Shown here: one piece after another, positions 26,780 to 35,971 of the stretch
How positions within the stretch are numbered: position 1 is the stretch's first letter
Layout: each line of letters begins with the position of its first letter
NCBI RefSeq assembly: GCF_900100765.1
Contig: NZ_FNFO01000016.1
Location: forward strand, 18,475-82,474
DNA length: 64,000 bases
Direction of reading: 5' to 3'
Origin: Catalinimonas alkaloidigena
GTDB taxonomy: Bacteria; Bacteroidota; Bacteroidia; Cytophagales; Flexibacteraceae
Notes under the pieces: generated by a model
Told to the model about the DNA's origin: nothing
The model's input: the letters and a program-made list of their open reading frames with translations, nothing else
The model's database searches: none
Program-made: the position numbers and the translations under genes

Positions 26780-27274
26780 TTACTTTTCCTGCGGTGGTTG
26801 ATGGTACTCTTCGTCGGTTACCTTCTGCATCCAGAGGGTGCGTCCTTCCGGGGTGTTGGGCGTGATGGCCACCTGCGTAAATTCAGCTTCGGGCGCCGCA
26901 CCGTGCCAGTGCGGAACGTGGGGCGGGCATTTGACAGCATCGCCTTTCCGCAGAATCCGGAGCGGTTTGCCCTGTTCCTGGTAGTAGCCCGTGCCCCCGG
27001 TTGCCAGCAATACTTGCCCGCCCAGGTGGCGATGCCAGTCGGTGCGAGCGCCCGGCGCAAAGGTCACGTGAGCAACCGGAATGTCGAAGGCGCTGTCGGC
27101 CGGGGCCAGCGTATAGACCCAGGCCGCTCCCGTAAAATGAGGGGATTCCAGGCGCTCACCGCGAGGAAAAACCGCGTCGTTCGCGTCTGAATGCGATTGG
27201 GCCTGCGCGCCGAAAGGGAGCAGCACAAGGCCCAGCCAGACCATCGGTACGAGGTGTTTGGTGCTATGTTTCAT
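26780..27274 (-). CDS. Exported cupin-domain protein
   Basis: The 164-residue protein has a signal peptide (MKHSTKHLVPMVWLGLVLLPFGAQAQ) and one cupin: metal-binding HRHLGGQ (motif 1) and HVPHWHGA (motif 2), with GTGYYQEQGKPLRILRKGD between them. Such small cupins in this neighbourhood are annotated elsewhere as quercetinase/mandelonitrile-lyase-like, but the reaction here is unknown. It lies 19 bases after the carboxymuconolactone-decarboxylase-like gene on the same strand and is a clear paralogue of the cupin part of the gene at 30035. ATG 27274 starts the signal; the longer reading from 27349 is not protein-like. Confidence 0.87.
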   Translation of the reverse strand: MKHSTKHLVPMVWLGLVLLPFGAQAQSHSDANDAVFPRGERLESPHFTGAAWVYTLAPADSAFDIPVAHVTFAPGARTDWHRHLGGQVLLATGGTGYYQEQGKPLRILRKGDAVKCPPHVPHWHGAAPEAEFTQVAITPNTPEGRTLWMQKVTDEEYHQPPQEK

Positions 27275-27293
27275 TTGTTTGGGTGGTTTGCCA

Positions 27294-28013
27294 TTATTCC
27301 CGTGTCGCCACGACCTGCGCGAGGACTGCTCGGCCGCGGGCCGCCTCATCTGGCCCCACGTGCGTCTCGAGTAACGAGAAGAGGTGCTGCAACTGCCGCT
27401 GCGTCAGACCGAGGTGGAGGCCGATGCCCAGGTGGCCCTGCAACATGGGGTCGACCCCGCCTAGGCTGGTCAACGCCGCGATTGTGGCCAGTTCCCGCTC
27501 TTCGTAACGGAGGACATCCCGCTCAAACAGGTCGGCAAATAAGTGCTCTTTGAGAAATACGTCGATTTCCGGACTAAACACGGCGTATCCCTTTTTGGGT
27601 CCGTCCTGCGGTTGCCCGGTAAGCGCCTCCAGCACGTATTTTCCGCGTTCGTATTTCGGCGCGTGGCTTGTGATGGGCGTAGCGTCCCGCCCCATGTCGT
27701 CCGTTATGCCGCGCGCTTTGCGTTGTTCCAGCACATCCATGAAAGTAAGAAGGCCCTGCAGGCTTCTGGGAAAACCGCAGTACGCATACAGGTGGACCAG
27801 CACTTCCTTGATTTCGTTGACCGTCATGCCGGCGGCCAACCCGTTCTCCAAAGCGGCGGGCAGTTGTTCCAGGTCGCCTTTGGCCGTTAAGGCCGCAATC
27901 ACGACGAGGTTTTGTTGGGAAGGGCTCAGCGTGGTTGGTTGGGGTGTCTGGGCAGGCAAGCGACCCACGAACAGCAGGAGCGACAGCAGCAACGGCAGAG
28001 AAACGTATTTCAT
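27294..28013 (-). CDS. Exported carboxymuconolactone decarboxylase (CMD/AhpD-like) family protein
   Basis: The 239-residue protein has a signal peptide (MKYVSLPLLLSLLLFVGRLPAQ) and two CMD-type helical units: one around LVVIAALTAKGDLEQLPAALENGLAAGMTVNEIKEVLVHLYAYCGFPRSL and one around RYEERELATIAALTSLGGVDPMLQGHLGIGLHLGLTQRQLQHLFSLLE. The AhpD CxxC pair is missing (only YCGF), so classical peroxidase activity is not expected. It is the first gene of a two-gene unit with the cupin, downstream of the AraC gene on the same strand. A role in handling reactive small molecules is inferred from its neighbours only. Confidence 0.87.
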   Translation of the reverse strand: MKYVSLPLLLSLLLFVGRLPAQTPQPTTLSPSQQNLVVIAALTAKGDLEQLPAALENGLAAGMTVNEIKEVLVHLYAYCGFPRSLQGLLTFMDVLEQRKARGITDDMGRDATPITSHAPKYERGKYVLEALTGQPQDGPKKGYAVFSPEIDVFLKEHLFADLFERDVLRYEERELATIAALTSLGGVDPMLQGHLGIGLHLGLTQRQLQHLFSLLETHVGPDEAARGRAVLAQVVATRE

Positions 28014-28110
28014 AAAAGAGGATCGGTCAAAGGGTGGGGGAGCGTCTTGGTTCACCAGAAGTCGTCGGCGCACGCGACACCAACAAGCTCCAGGTTGAAA
28101 ATGAAGGGGG

Positions 28111-29007
28111 CTAGTTGAGCGACCGGTATTCCAGGGGCGAGTGCCCCACGCGTTGTTTGAATAGACGGCTGAAGTGCTGCGGGTACTTGAAGCCCAGTTC
28201 GTAGGCGATCTCACTGACGGTTTTGTCCGGATCGAAAATCTTGTCTTTGGCCCGGTCAATCACCTTGGCCTGGATGTAGGCCTGTGCCGACTGCCCCGTC
28301 TCTTTTTTGATGAGGTCCCCGAAATACTTGGCCGACAAATTCAACTCGCTGGCACAGTAGGCCACCGAGGGCAGACCCAGGGTCTGCGGTTTGTTGGTTT
28401 GGAAATAACGATTCAACAACGCTTCGAACCGCTCCAGAATGCCCTGGTGGACGTGTTCGCGGGTGATGAACTGGCGGTCGTAAAACCGGACGCAGTAGTT
28501 CAGAAACAGTTCGAGGTTGGAGACGATCAGCCGTTTGCTGTGCTGGTCTACCCCGTGTTCCAGCTCGTACTCGATTTTGGCGAAGCACTCCAGCACAATT
28601 TTCCGTTCCCGTTCGGACAGGTGCAGGGCCTCGTTCGACTGATACCCAAAGAAGCTGTACTCGTGCATGTGCCGCCCAAGCGAGGTGCCGTGGAGCAGAT
28701 CCGCATGAAAGATGAGCGCCGTGCCTTTCGGTTGGTAGAGTTCGCTGGTGTCGTAACCGCCGATGACCTGCCCCGGCGCAATGAACACGAGCGTGCCTTC
28801 CTGGTAGTCGTAGGTGTGGCGACCGTAGCGCAGGTCCCCGCAGTTGACCTCCTTGAGAAAAACGGTATAGAAGCCGAAATACATGTTGGAGGCGCGTCGG
28901 GGGCTGGCCTTCGACACATCCACGACGTTCACCAGCGGATGGCGCGTTTCGTTGTTGTTGAAGGTGTTGTAGTCCCGGATGGTCTCAAATCGTCGCAGGT
29001 GGTCCAT
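28111..29007 (-). CDS. AraC family transcriptional regulator
   Basis: The 298-residue protein has an N-terminal cupin-like sensor part (DYQEGTLVFIAPGQVIGGYD...KGTALIFHADLLHGT) and a C-terminal double helix-turn-helix of AraC type: YCASELNLSAKYFGDLIKKETG and DKTVSEIAYELGFKYPQHFSRLFKQRVGHSPLEYR. It lies between two divergent sets of exported redox-type genes and is likely to control one or both. The reading frame extends far upstream to 29712 inside the opposite-strand aldo/keto reductase; that extension is an antisense shadow and the start at 29007 fits the AraC_N fold. A TACTTTTG promoter element lies 28 bases upstream. Confidence 0.9.
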   Translation of the reverse strand: MDHLRRFETIRDYNTFNNNETRHPLVNVVDVSKASPRRASNMYFGFYTVFLKEVNCGDLRYGRHTYDYQEGTLVFIAPGQVIGGYDTSELYQPKGTALIFHADLLHGTSLGRHMHEYSFFGYQSNEALHLSERERKIVLECFAKIEYELEHGVDQHSKRLIVSNLELFLNYCVRFYDRQFITREHVHQGILERFEALLNRYFQTNKPQTLGLPSVAYCASELNLSAKYFGDLIKKETGQSAQAYIQAKVIDRAKDKIFDPDKTVSEIAYELGFKYPQHFSRLFKQRVGHSPLEYRSLN

Positions 29008-29034
29008 GGCGTACTTCGTTGTGTGGGGTGTAGT

Positions 29035-29042
29035 CAAAAGTA
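29035..29042 (-). promoter_or_regulatory. -7 element (TACTTTTG) of the AraC gene
   Basis: TACTTTTG on the minus strand is a full match to TAnnTTTG, about 28 bases before ATG 29007. No TTG sits at -33. The same intergenic region must hold the promoter of the divergent aldo/keto reductase and is the natural binding site for the regulator. Confidence 0.45.
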
Positions 29043-29043
29043 G

Positions 29044-30027
<984 letters not shown>

Positions 30028-30034
30028 CCTACCC

Positions 30035-30877
30035 ATGAAACCACAACACGCACTCTTGATTTTCGGACTGATGGCCGGCGCTACCCCGGCAGTGGCACAG
30101 GAAACGCCCCTTTTTCCCCAAGGCGAAAAGGCCGCGAACGTACATCACACGGGCGACGTCTGGCTCAGCCACGTAAGCGAGGCGGATCAGACATTCGACT
30201 ACAGCGTGGCGCAGGCCATTTTTGCACCCGGTGCCAAACTCGACTGGCACGTGCATCCGGCCGGGCAACAACTGCTGATTACGCAAGGAACTGGCTATTA
30301 CCAGGAGCGCGGCCAGCCCGTGCAGATCGTGAGGAAAGGGGACGTGATTAAGTGCCTGCCCGGTGTGGAGCACTGGCACGCCGCTACCCCGAACACCTCG
30401 TTTGCGTACCTCGGCCTGACGGGTAACCAACCCACGCAATGGCTGGAGCCCGTCGCCGAAGAAGCGTACCGCAGCATCCTGCCTTCGACGGCAAGCAACT
30501 CTGATGCAACGCAGGAACTCATCCAGCTTTCCAGAGACAAGTGGCAGTGGATGGCCGCCAAGAATGTCGATAAGCTCTCCGGCCTCTTCCACCCCAAAGC
30601 CCAATTTGTCCACATGGGCGGCAGTTGGGGCACAGAACAGGAACTGTCCATCATCAAAAGCGGAGGGATCTGGTACAAAAAAGCCGATATCCACGAGGTG
30701 TCGGTGAACGTTATCGATCAGACGGACATTTTGCTCAACCGCATCGATCTTCTGGCCGAAGTAGGGGGCAATGAAGTGACCAACCCCTTTATGGTGACCG
30801 AAGTCTACGTGAAGGAAAACGGCAGTTGGAAGCTGGGTTCCCTTTCGTTCACCCGCTTGCTGACTCCGGAACGTTAG
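30035..30877 (+). CDS. Exported cupin fused to an NTF2-like (DUF4440-type) domain
   Basis: The 280-residue protein has a signal peptide (cleavage near AVAQ, residue 22), an N-terminal cupin with metal ligands in DWHVHPAGQ and GVEHWHAA, then a linker and a C-terminal NTF2-like cone domain (ELIQLSRDKWQWMAAKNVDKLSGLFHPKAQFVHMGG...VTEVYVKENGSWKLGSLSFTRL). The cupin half is strongly similar to the stand-alone cupin at 26780-27274 (GTGYYQE.GQP..I.RKGD.IKC.P..EHWHA), so the two are paralogues on either side of the AraC gene. The combined activity is unknown. It is 7 bases after the aldo/keto reductase and 11 bases before the flavodoxin gene, so this is an operon. Confidence 0.87.
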   Translation: MKPQHALLIFGLMAGATPAVAQETPLFPQGEKAANVHHTGDVWLSHVSEADQTFDYSVAQAIFAPGAKLDWHVHPAGQQLLITQGTGYYQERGQPVQIVRKGDVIKCLPGVEHWHAATPNTSFAYLGLTGNQPTQWLEPVAEEAYRSILPSTASNSDATQELIQLSRDKWQWMAAKNVDKLSGLFHPKAQFVHMGGSWGTEQELSIIKSGGIWYKKADIHEVSVNVIDQTDILLNRIDLLAEVGGNEVTNPFMVTEVYVKENGSWKLGSLSFTRLLTPER

Positions 30878-30888
30878 CGCAGGGCAGC

Positions 30889-31524
30889 ATGAAGCGTAAC
30901 CTGTTTTTTATGGGCTTGCTGTTGCTGGCGGCGTGTGCCTGTCGTTCGCGGGGGGAGGCGCGTGCGCCGGAGAAGACGGTGGGCGCTTCTGGTGATACCC
31001 TGATTGTGTACCTGTCGCGTACGAACAACACCAGGGCGTTGGCGGAGATCATTCAGCGTGAGGTCGGCGGGACGCTGGTGGCCCTCGAACTGGAAACGCC
31101 TTATCCCGCGAACTACCCGGCAACGGTGCAACAGGTCGCCGAGGAAAACGAAACCGGCTATTTGCCGCCCCTGAAAACCAAGATCGAGCATCTGGAACGC
31201 TACGAGGTCGTGTTCGTGGGCTTTCCGACGTGGGGCATGCAACTGCCGCCGCCGATGAAAAGCTTTCTGCACGAGGTCGACCTGAGCGGCAAGACCGTCG
31301 TTCCGTTCAACACCAATGCCGGTTACGGCGTCGGCAGCGGCTTCAGGACTGTCCGGGAACTCTGCCCGAACAGCAACGTGCTGGACGGCTTTTCGATCAC
31401 GGGCGGGGTGGAGCGCGACGGGATTTACTTCGTGATGGAGGGCGAGAAAGCCGAGGAAGCCCGAACGCAGGTCCAACGCTGGCTGGAAAACATCCGCCTT
31501 TTGCCTGCCGTCCCCCGGCGCTGA
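30889..31524 (+). CDS. Flavodoxin-like lipoprotein
   Basis: The 211-residue protein has a lipoprotein-type signal (MKRNLFFMGLLLLAAC) and a flavodoxin fold: phosphate-binding VYLSRTNNTRALAEII, YEVVFVGFPTWGMQLPPPMKSFL around the isoalloxazine, and VVPFNTNAGYGVGSGFRTVRELCP. This is the Flavodoxin_4 type. An FMN protein tethered outside the cytoplasm is unusual; the other exported proteins of the same cluster suggest that the whole pathway works in the periplasm. ATG 30889 follows the upstream stop by 11 bases and starts the signal; the longer reading from 30826 overlaps the previous gene and is rejected. Confidence 0.87.
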   Translation: MKRNLFFMGLLLLAACACRSRGEARAPEKTVGASGDTLIVYLSRTNNTRALAEIIQREVGGTLVALELETPYPANYPATVQQVAEENETGYLPPLKTKIEHLERYEVVFVGFPTWGMQLPPPMKSFLHEVDLSGKTVVPFNTNAGYGVGSGFRTVRELCPNSNVLDGFSITGGVERDGIYFVMEGEKAEEARTQVQRWLENIRLLPAVPRR

Positions 31525-31602
31525 CCGGAAGTAGCAGGAGATCGACTTGTGGTAGAGCTCCCTTGATGCCAACGCCCCCGCGCCCCGCCCCCCATGTATT
31601 TA

Positions 31603-31631
31603 ATTCAGTAATTCAGTAATTCAGTAATTCA
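31603..31631. repeat. Tandem 8-bp repeat (ATTCAGTA) in the intergenic space
   Basis: ATTCAGTA occurs three times head to tail (31603, 31611, 31619) followed by ATTCA. Similar ATTCA/GTAATTCA words recur in other intergenic regions of this window (about 45164, 47719 and 58735). Confidence 0.85.
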
Positions 31632-31694
31632 TCCCCCGCGTTTTACCTTTTTCAGCCGGGTTCCCGTATACCGGGGTAATCAATCCTGTTTTGC

Positions 31695-33059
31695 ATGAAA
31701 TCCTGGTTCAACCGCCTGATCAAACTCTTCCTGACGGTCGTCAACAGCATTGGGTTCCGGCCCGCCATCATCTCGTTCTGGTTTCTGGTGGCTTCCGTGG
31801 GCATCGTCTGGGCAGAACAGGCTTATCCGGTACAGCAACTGACCCAGTCGCTGGCGTTCTGGATGTTCGAAGACAAAAGCAACACCGTCTCGTTGCTGAA
31901 CGCCGTGCTGACGGGCATGATCTCGCTGACCGTCTTTTCGTTTTCGATGGTGATGGTGGTGCTGAGCCAGGCCGCTTCGTCGTTCTCACCGCGCGTCATT
32001 CCGCAGGTCATTACCGAACCGGTCTACCAGAACACGCTGGGCTTGTACATCGGCACGATCATTTACGCGCTGATTTTGCGGCTGGGCATCCAGGCCGACG
32101 CGGCCAGCAGTAGCGTAACCGTGCCTCGACTGGGGCTGGCCCTGTGCATGGTGCTGGTGGTGGTGTGCCTGGGCGTTTTTATCTTTTTCATCCACACCGT
32201 TTCGCAGTCGATCCGGGTCGACTACATGGTTGAAAAGCTGTACCGCAGCACGCTGAAAGAGTTGCAGGAGGACCTGGACAACCACGTACCGGCCGAGGCC
32301 ACTGAACCCGACTCGACCGGGTGGGTGACGCTCCCGTTTCCCGACTCCGGCTACTACCGGGGGTTTCGCACGAAGCGACTGGTCGAGCTGACCGCGGCCC
32401 ACGACCTGCAACTGAAGGTGTTGCCGACCGAAGGTACGTTTCTGGTTAAAGGGTATCCGTTTTTGCGGGTCAGTCGCGACATCCGGCAGGAGGAAGACGT
32501 ACGCGAGGCGGTGATGCAGCAGTTTGTGTCGTACGACAACGAGTACCTGCGCGACAGCGCGCTGCACGGCTTCAAACGCCTGATGGAGATTGCCATCCGG
32601 GCGCTGAGTCCCTCCACCAACGATCCGGAAACGGCCATCAAGGTGATCCACTACCTGACCGATTTGTTTGCGCACCAGATGGCCGCGCGCAACGCGCACC
32701 TCTACCTCGACGACACCGCTACGGTCCGCATTGTGCGGACCGACCCGGACCTCGACGAAATGTTTCTGCGTTACCTGACGCCCATCCGGCACTATGGTAA
32801 AGAAGATGTGGTGGTGCTGACCACGCTGCTGAAGGCGTACCGGCAACTGCTGTTTTCCGACCTGGAGCGTCGCCACACGGCACCGCTTCTGCACCACATC
32901 CAGGCGACGCTGTTCGATGCCGACGCGCATCTGGATAACCCGCTGGACCGGGAGGCCGTCAACGGGGAAGTGCGTTACCTCAACGCGTTGCTGATCGATA
33001 CGCAACTCCCGGAACTTTCGGCCGAACAACAGCCCTCGGGCGGATCGTGGGCGCTGTAA
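31695..33059 (+). CDS. DUF2254 membrane protein
   Basis: The 454-residue protein has four transmembrane helices in the first 180 residues (for example PAIISFWFLVASVGIVWA, LNAVLTGMISLTVFSFSMVMVVL, LGLYIGTIIYALILRLGI, LGLALCMVLVVVCLGVFIFFI) and a soluble C-terminal part with the DUF2254 signature GFKRLMEIAIRALSPSTNDPETAI. The family is widespread and of unknown function. It has an independent leader after a simple-repeat region. No partner gene is evident: the SMP-30 gene follows 39 bases later in the same direction but with an unrelated product. Confidence 0.9.
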   Translation: MKSWFNRLIKLFLTVVNSIGFRPAIISFWFLVASVGIVWAEQAYPVQQLTQSLAFWMFEDKSNTVSLLNAVLTGMISLTVFSFSMVMVVLSQAASSFSPRVIPQVITEPVYQNTLGLYIGTIIYALILRLGIQADAASSSVTVPRLGLALCMVLVVVCLGVFIFFIHTVSQSIRVDYMVEKLYRSTLKELQEDLDNHVPAEATEPDSTGWVTLPFPDSGYYRGFRTKRLVELTAAHDLQLKVLPTEGTFLVKGYPFLRVSRDIRQEEDVREAVMQQFVSYDNEYLRDSALHGFKRLMEIAIRALSPSTNDPETAIKVIHYLTDLFAHQMAARNAHLYLDDTATVRIVRTDPDLDEMFLRYLTPIRHYGKEDVVVLTTLLKAYRQLLFSDLERRHTAPLLHHIQATLFDADAHLDNPLDREAVNGEVRYLNALLIDTQLPELSAEQQPSGGSWAL

Positions 33060-33098
33060 GCATCGTCGTGTTCCCCCTGATTCGCGTATACTTGTAGC

Positions 33099-34022
33099 AT
33101 GAGAACCTACCCTGTTTTCTTCCGCCTCCCGATACTCCTGGCATTTTTTGGAACTACACATCCGGCTATGAGTCAAACTACCACCTCCGCCTCGCGAGTG
33201 GCCGACGGCGCCCCCCTGCACCTGGTATCCGATCAGTTCAAATTCACCGAAGGCCCGTCGGTCGACGCCAAGGGCAACGTCTACTTTACGGATCAGCCCA
33301 ACAACACCATCTGGAAGTACGACACCGACGGGCAGTTGTCGGTGTTTATGGAAAAGGCCGGGCGCGCCAACGGCACCTTTTTCGACCGGAAGGGAAACAT
33401 GATCGTCTGTGCCGACGAACACAACCAACTGTGGTCGATCAGTCCGAAAGGGAAGGTGACCGTGCTGCTCGACGATTTTCAGGGGCACCGTTTCAACGGC
33501 CCTAACGACGTCTGGGTAGCTCCAAACGGGGGGCTTTACTTTACCGATCCGTACTTTCAGCGCGACTACTGGGAACGGACCAGCCCCGACCCCGGCATCG
33601 GCGGCGAAAAGCTCTATTACCTGGCGCCTGGCGCGAAAGAAGCCCGTCGTGTCGACAACGAAACCGGCAAACCCAACGGAGTGGTCGGCACAGCCGATGG
33701 CAAGTTTCTCTACGTTGCCGACATGTCGAAGAAAACCGTTTTTCGCTACCGCATCGAACCGGACGGCAGCCTTGCCGACAAGCAGCCTTTCGCCGAAGAG
33801 ATGGTCGACGGCATGACGGTCGACACGCAGGGCAACCTTTACCTGGCGGGCAACGGCGTGACGATCTACAGCCCCTCCGGCGAAAAGCTCGAACACATCG
33901 ACGTGCCCCAGCCGTGGACGGCCAACGTCTGCTTCGGGGGTAAAAACCGCGACCAATTGTTCATCACGGCTTCCAAAGCCGCTTATACCCTTCGCATGCG
34001 TGCCAAAGGAGCAAGGCCGTAA
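33099..34022 (+). CDS. Exported SMP-30/gluconolactonase-like protein
   Basis: The 307-residue protein has a signal peptide (cleavage near AMSQ, about residue 26) and a six-bladed beta-propeller of the SMP-30/gluconolactonase family. The metal ligands are conserved: E51 (FTEGPSVD), N136 (FNGPNDVWV), N193 (KPNGVV) and D237 (VDGMTVD). The family hydrolyses sugar lactones with a divalent metal; an exported version probably acts on an aldonolactone released outside the cytoplasm. This would suit a 3-keto or aldonic sugar pathway, but no direct link to the Gfo/Idh genes is shown. Two hairpins follow the stop. Confidence 0.88.
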   Translation: MRTYPVFFRLPILLAFFGTTHPAMSQTTTSASRVADGAPLHLVSDQFKFTEGPSVDAKGNVYFTDQPNNTIWKYDTDGQLSVFMEKAGRANGTFFDRKGNMIVCADEHNQLWSISPKGKVTVLLDDFQGHRFNGPNDVWVAPNGGLYFTDPYFQRDYWERTSPDPGIGGEKLYYLAPGAKEARRVDNETGKPNGVVGTADGKFLYVADMSKKTVFRYRIEPDGSLADKQPFAEEMVDGMTVDTQGNLYLAGNGVTIYSPSGEKLEHIDVPQPWTANVCFGGKNRDQLFITASKAAYTLRMRAKGARP

Positions 34023-34049
34023 GAATATGGAATGCTAGAATATCTGAAT

Positions 34050-34078
34050 GCTACTAGGGCGCAGAACGCCCTGGTAGC
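34050..34078 (+). terminator. Hairpin after the SMP-30 gene
   Basis: GCTACTAGGGCG (34050-34061) pairs with CGCCCTGGTAGC (34067-34078) through one G-T pair around a five-base loop. No T-run follows, so it is a weak terminator candidate. Confidence 0.45.
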
Positions 34079-34111
34079 AACGCCAGTAAGTCTGTCGCTA
34101 CCGGGGCACAC

Positions 34112-34146
34112 AAAAAAGCCTGACGATCGCGCGGACCCTCAGGCTT
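34112..34146 (-). terminator. Terminator of the minus-strand DUF3185 gene
   Basis: On the minus strand AAGCCTGA (34146-34139) pairs with TCAGGCTT (34123-34116) and is followed by a run of six T. It lies 24 bases after the DUF3185 stop. Confidence 0.75.
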
Positions 34147-34169
34147 GTCGTTCAGGACGGAACTAGCGT

Positions 34170-34376
34170 TTATCGTTTCTTGCCGCCGGCCACCACCAGA
34201 ATAATCCCCAACAGCAGCACGCCCCCGCTGATGATCAGCGGCAGGGTTTCGCCCTGGCTCACGGTGACTTCCGCGCCCAACACGTTGAAACTGTCGGTAT
34301 TATCGGCATAGTCGATGCCGGTGATGATCAGGGCCACTGCCCCAACGATGGCTAAGATGAAGCCGAGCACTCGCAT
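34170..34376 (-). CDS. Small two-helix membrane protein, DUF3185 type
   Basis: The 68-residue protein has two hydrophobic helices (VLGFILAIVGAVALIITGI and LPLIISGGVLLLGIILVVAGG) with a short polar loop and a basic end (GGKKR), which is the layout of DUF3185. The function is unknown. It is 33 bases downstream of the DUF1569 gene on the same strand and is followed by a clear terminator, so it closes that operon. Confidence 0.8.
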   Translation of the reverse strand: MRVLGFILAIVGAVALIITGIDYADNTDSFNVLGAEVTVSQGETLPLIISGGVLLLGIILVVAGGKKR

Positions 34377-34409
34377 AAAACAGAGTTATGTGGGTAAAGA
34401 ATAAATGAA

Positions 34410-34877
34410 TTAAGCTTCCAGGCCGAACTGCCGCAGATGATGAGCGAAATGCTTGGCATGAAATCGCTCCCATGCGTCGCGGGTCAACGGCCCGAAGACC
34501 GGATTGACCGTTTGGGCGGTCGGATGCGCTGCAAAATAACGGTAAAAATCCTGTAGTTCCTGCTTCACTTTCGCTTTTGCCGTCGCCAGGTCCGGATAGC
34601 GCAGCGGCGGCGGCTCAGGCGGCATCACCGGGCTCACCGTATTTTCCCGAAACGGGCGGTCGCTCATCAGAAACTCCCGGTAGCGGGGCAGCTGGTCGTC
34701 GGGCGTTACCTGCGCCATCGTCACCTTGCCGTTCGACAGCTTGACGGTATACGACAGGTGCTCGACGGCGTGTTGCGGCGACATTTTGCCCCAGCGGCGG
34801 GGCGCGCCGGCTTCCAGTCGGTCCAGCATGGCCGGAACCGTTTCCTGCAGAAACTGCGTGGTGTTTAGTTCCGACAC
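34410..34877 (-). CDS. DUF1569 / DinB-like metal-binding helical protein
   Basis: The 155-residue protein is a small helical bundle with histidines in MSPQHAVEHLSY and in the C-terminal HAKHFAHHLRQFGLEA, typical of DUF1569, a family in the DinB/YfiT-like superfamily where such histidines bind a metal ion. FGPLTRDAWERFHAKHF is the signature end. Some relatives accompany phenylacetate or thiol-detoxification genes; no such context exists here. It is cytoplasmic. It starts two bases after the DUF427 stop, so it is translationally linked to that gene. Confidence 0.82.
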   Translation of the reverse strand: MSELNTTQFLQETVPAMLDRLEAGAPRRWGKMSPQHAVEHLSYTVKLSNGKVTMAQVTPDDQLPRYREFLMSDRPFRENTVSPVMPPEPPPLRYPDLATAKAKVKQELQDFYRYFAAHPTAQTVNPVFGPLTRDAWERFHAKHFAHHLRQFGLEA

Positions 34878-34879
34878 GG

Positions 34880-35185
34880 CTACAGCGCAGCGGGCGTTTT
34901 CGCGCGCACTTCCACGCCCTTCCAGAACGCAATGTGCCCTTTGATCTGCTGGGCCGCTTCTTTCGGTTCCGGGTAGTACCAGGCCGCGTCCTTGTTCTCT
35001 TTTCCGTCGACCAGCAGCGTGTAATACGATGCTTCGCCTTTCCAGGGGCAGGTGGTGTGAGTGGTGCTTTTCTCCAGGTACTCGTCGTGTACCGACTCCG
35101 GGGGGAAATAGTGGTTGCCTTCCACCACTAAGGTTTTATCCGAATCGGCAATCACGTGGCCGTTCCAGATCGCTTGCATTTGCAT
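34880..35185 (-). CDS. DUF427 protein
   Basis: The 101-residue protein shows the DUF427 pattern: MQAIWNGHVIADSDKTLVVEGNHYFPPESV, then TTCPWKGEASYYTLLVDG (the CPWKG motif is diagnostic) and AAWYYPEPKEAAQQIKGHIAFWKGVEV. This small beta fold is common in bacteria and has no assigned reaction. It is the first gene of a three-gene minus-strand operon with DUF1569 and DUF3185. An in-frame Met two codons in (35179) is an alternative start. Confidence 0.9.
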   Translation of the reverse strand: MQMQAIWNGHVIADSDKTLVVEGNHYFPPESVHDEYLEKSTTHTTCPWKGEASYYTLLVDGKENKDAAWYYPEPKEAAQQIKGHIAFWKGVEVRAKTPAAL

Positions 35186-35325
35186 GGGTTTTCGTGCTTT
35201 GGTTACTCCCTAGTGGTACGCACGGCGTGGGCTTTGGTTGTTGAACCGAAGGGCTTGAACGCTGTCCTGATTTGGCTATATTGGCGGACGAGTGGCCCTG
35301 CGCGGGTCCGAAGCAGTACTGCACG

Positions 35326-35958
35326 ATGATGAGAAGAGTCAAGTCCGTACGGTGGAATTTCCGGGGAGCGCGCCTGCGCGGCATCCTACTCGACCTGGTG
35401 GTGGTGTTTGTGGGCGTCTACGCCGCGTTTTACCTGAGCAACCTGAAAGAAGAACGCACCGCCGAGCAAGTCCGCCGAAACTACTACCAGAGTTTCGTGT
35501 ACGAGTTGCAGGACATCAGTGCGCAGGCCAAACGGTTGCAGGTCGTGATCGATACCACGGTGCAGTCGTACGAAACGCGGATGGCCCGGGGCGAACGACC
35601 GCGACTCGATTTCTTCTACCGCATCGATTTTACCCAAAACTACTTCATCGTCCGGTCGGCGTTTAACGAAGAGCACTTTACCACCGTGGGGAGTGCCTAC
35701 CTGCGCAACATCAGCTCCGGTTCTAACCTGATTGCCCTGATCGACAAGCGCGTGGAAGCCTACCAGGCCGACTGCCGCCGGTTGCTTCGGTTCGAGGCCT
35801 ATGACCCCGACCGTTTTTACGCAGCCGATGGTTCGCTGAAGCCCGAGTACCAGTGGTACCTGACGGATCTGAAAATGATTCGGCATTACCTGAGTGCGCT
35901 GGTTGCCGCCATCGACGAGGGCGCCATTCCCGAAACCGAAGCCCTGATGGACCGGTAA
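35326..35958 (+). CDS. Single-pass membrane protein of unknown function
   Basis: The roughly 210-residue protein starts with a basic segment (MMRRVKSVRWNFRGARLRG), one transmembrane helix (LLDLVVVFVGVYAAFYLS) and a helical, charged extracytoplasmic part (KEERTAEQVRRNYYQSFVYELQDISAQAKRLQVVIDTTVQSYETRM...). The layout resembles small DUF6090-like proteins of Bacteroidota, but I do not assign a family. ATG 35326 (or 35329) was preferred to 35272, whose extra residues are not hydrophobic or basic. Its stop is 13 bases before the Crp/Fnr gene, so the two are probably one transcript. Confidence 0.7.
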   Translation: MMRRVKSVRWNFRGARLRGILLDLVVVFVGVYAAFYLSNLKEERTAEQVRRNYYQSFVYELQDISAQAKRLQVVIDTTVQSYETRMARGERPRLDFFYRIDFTQNYFIVRSAFNEEHFTTVGSAYLRNISSGSNLIALIDKRVEAYQADCRRLLRFEAYDPDRFYAADGSLKPEYQWYLTDLKMIRHYLSALVAAIDEGAIPETEALMDR

Positions 35959-35971
35959 CTACCGCCGACGC

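Noticed and set aside
31603..31631. Tandem ATTCAGTA repeat considered as a CRISPR fragment
   Set aside because: Units are 8 bp without spacers, and no cas genes are present; it is a simple-sequence repeat.
31986..33956. 656-codon minus-strand frame across DUF2254 and SMP-30 genes
   Set aside because: It spans two well-supported plus-strand genes and their gap, and the translation is Arg/His/Val-rich without any family feature.
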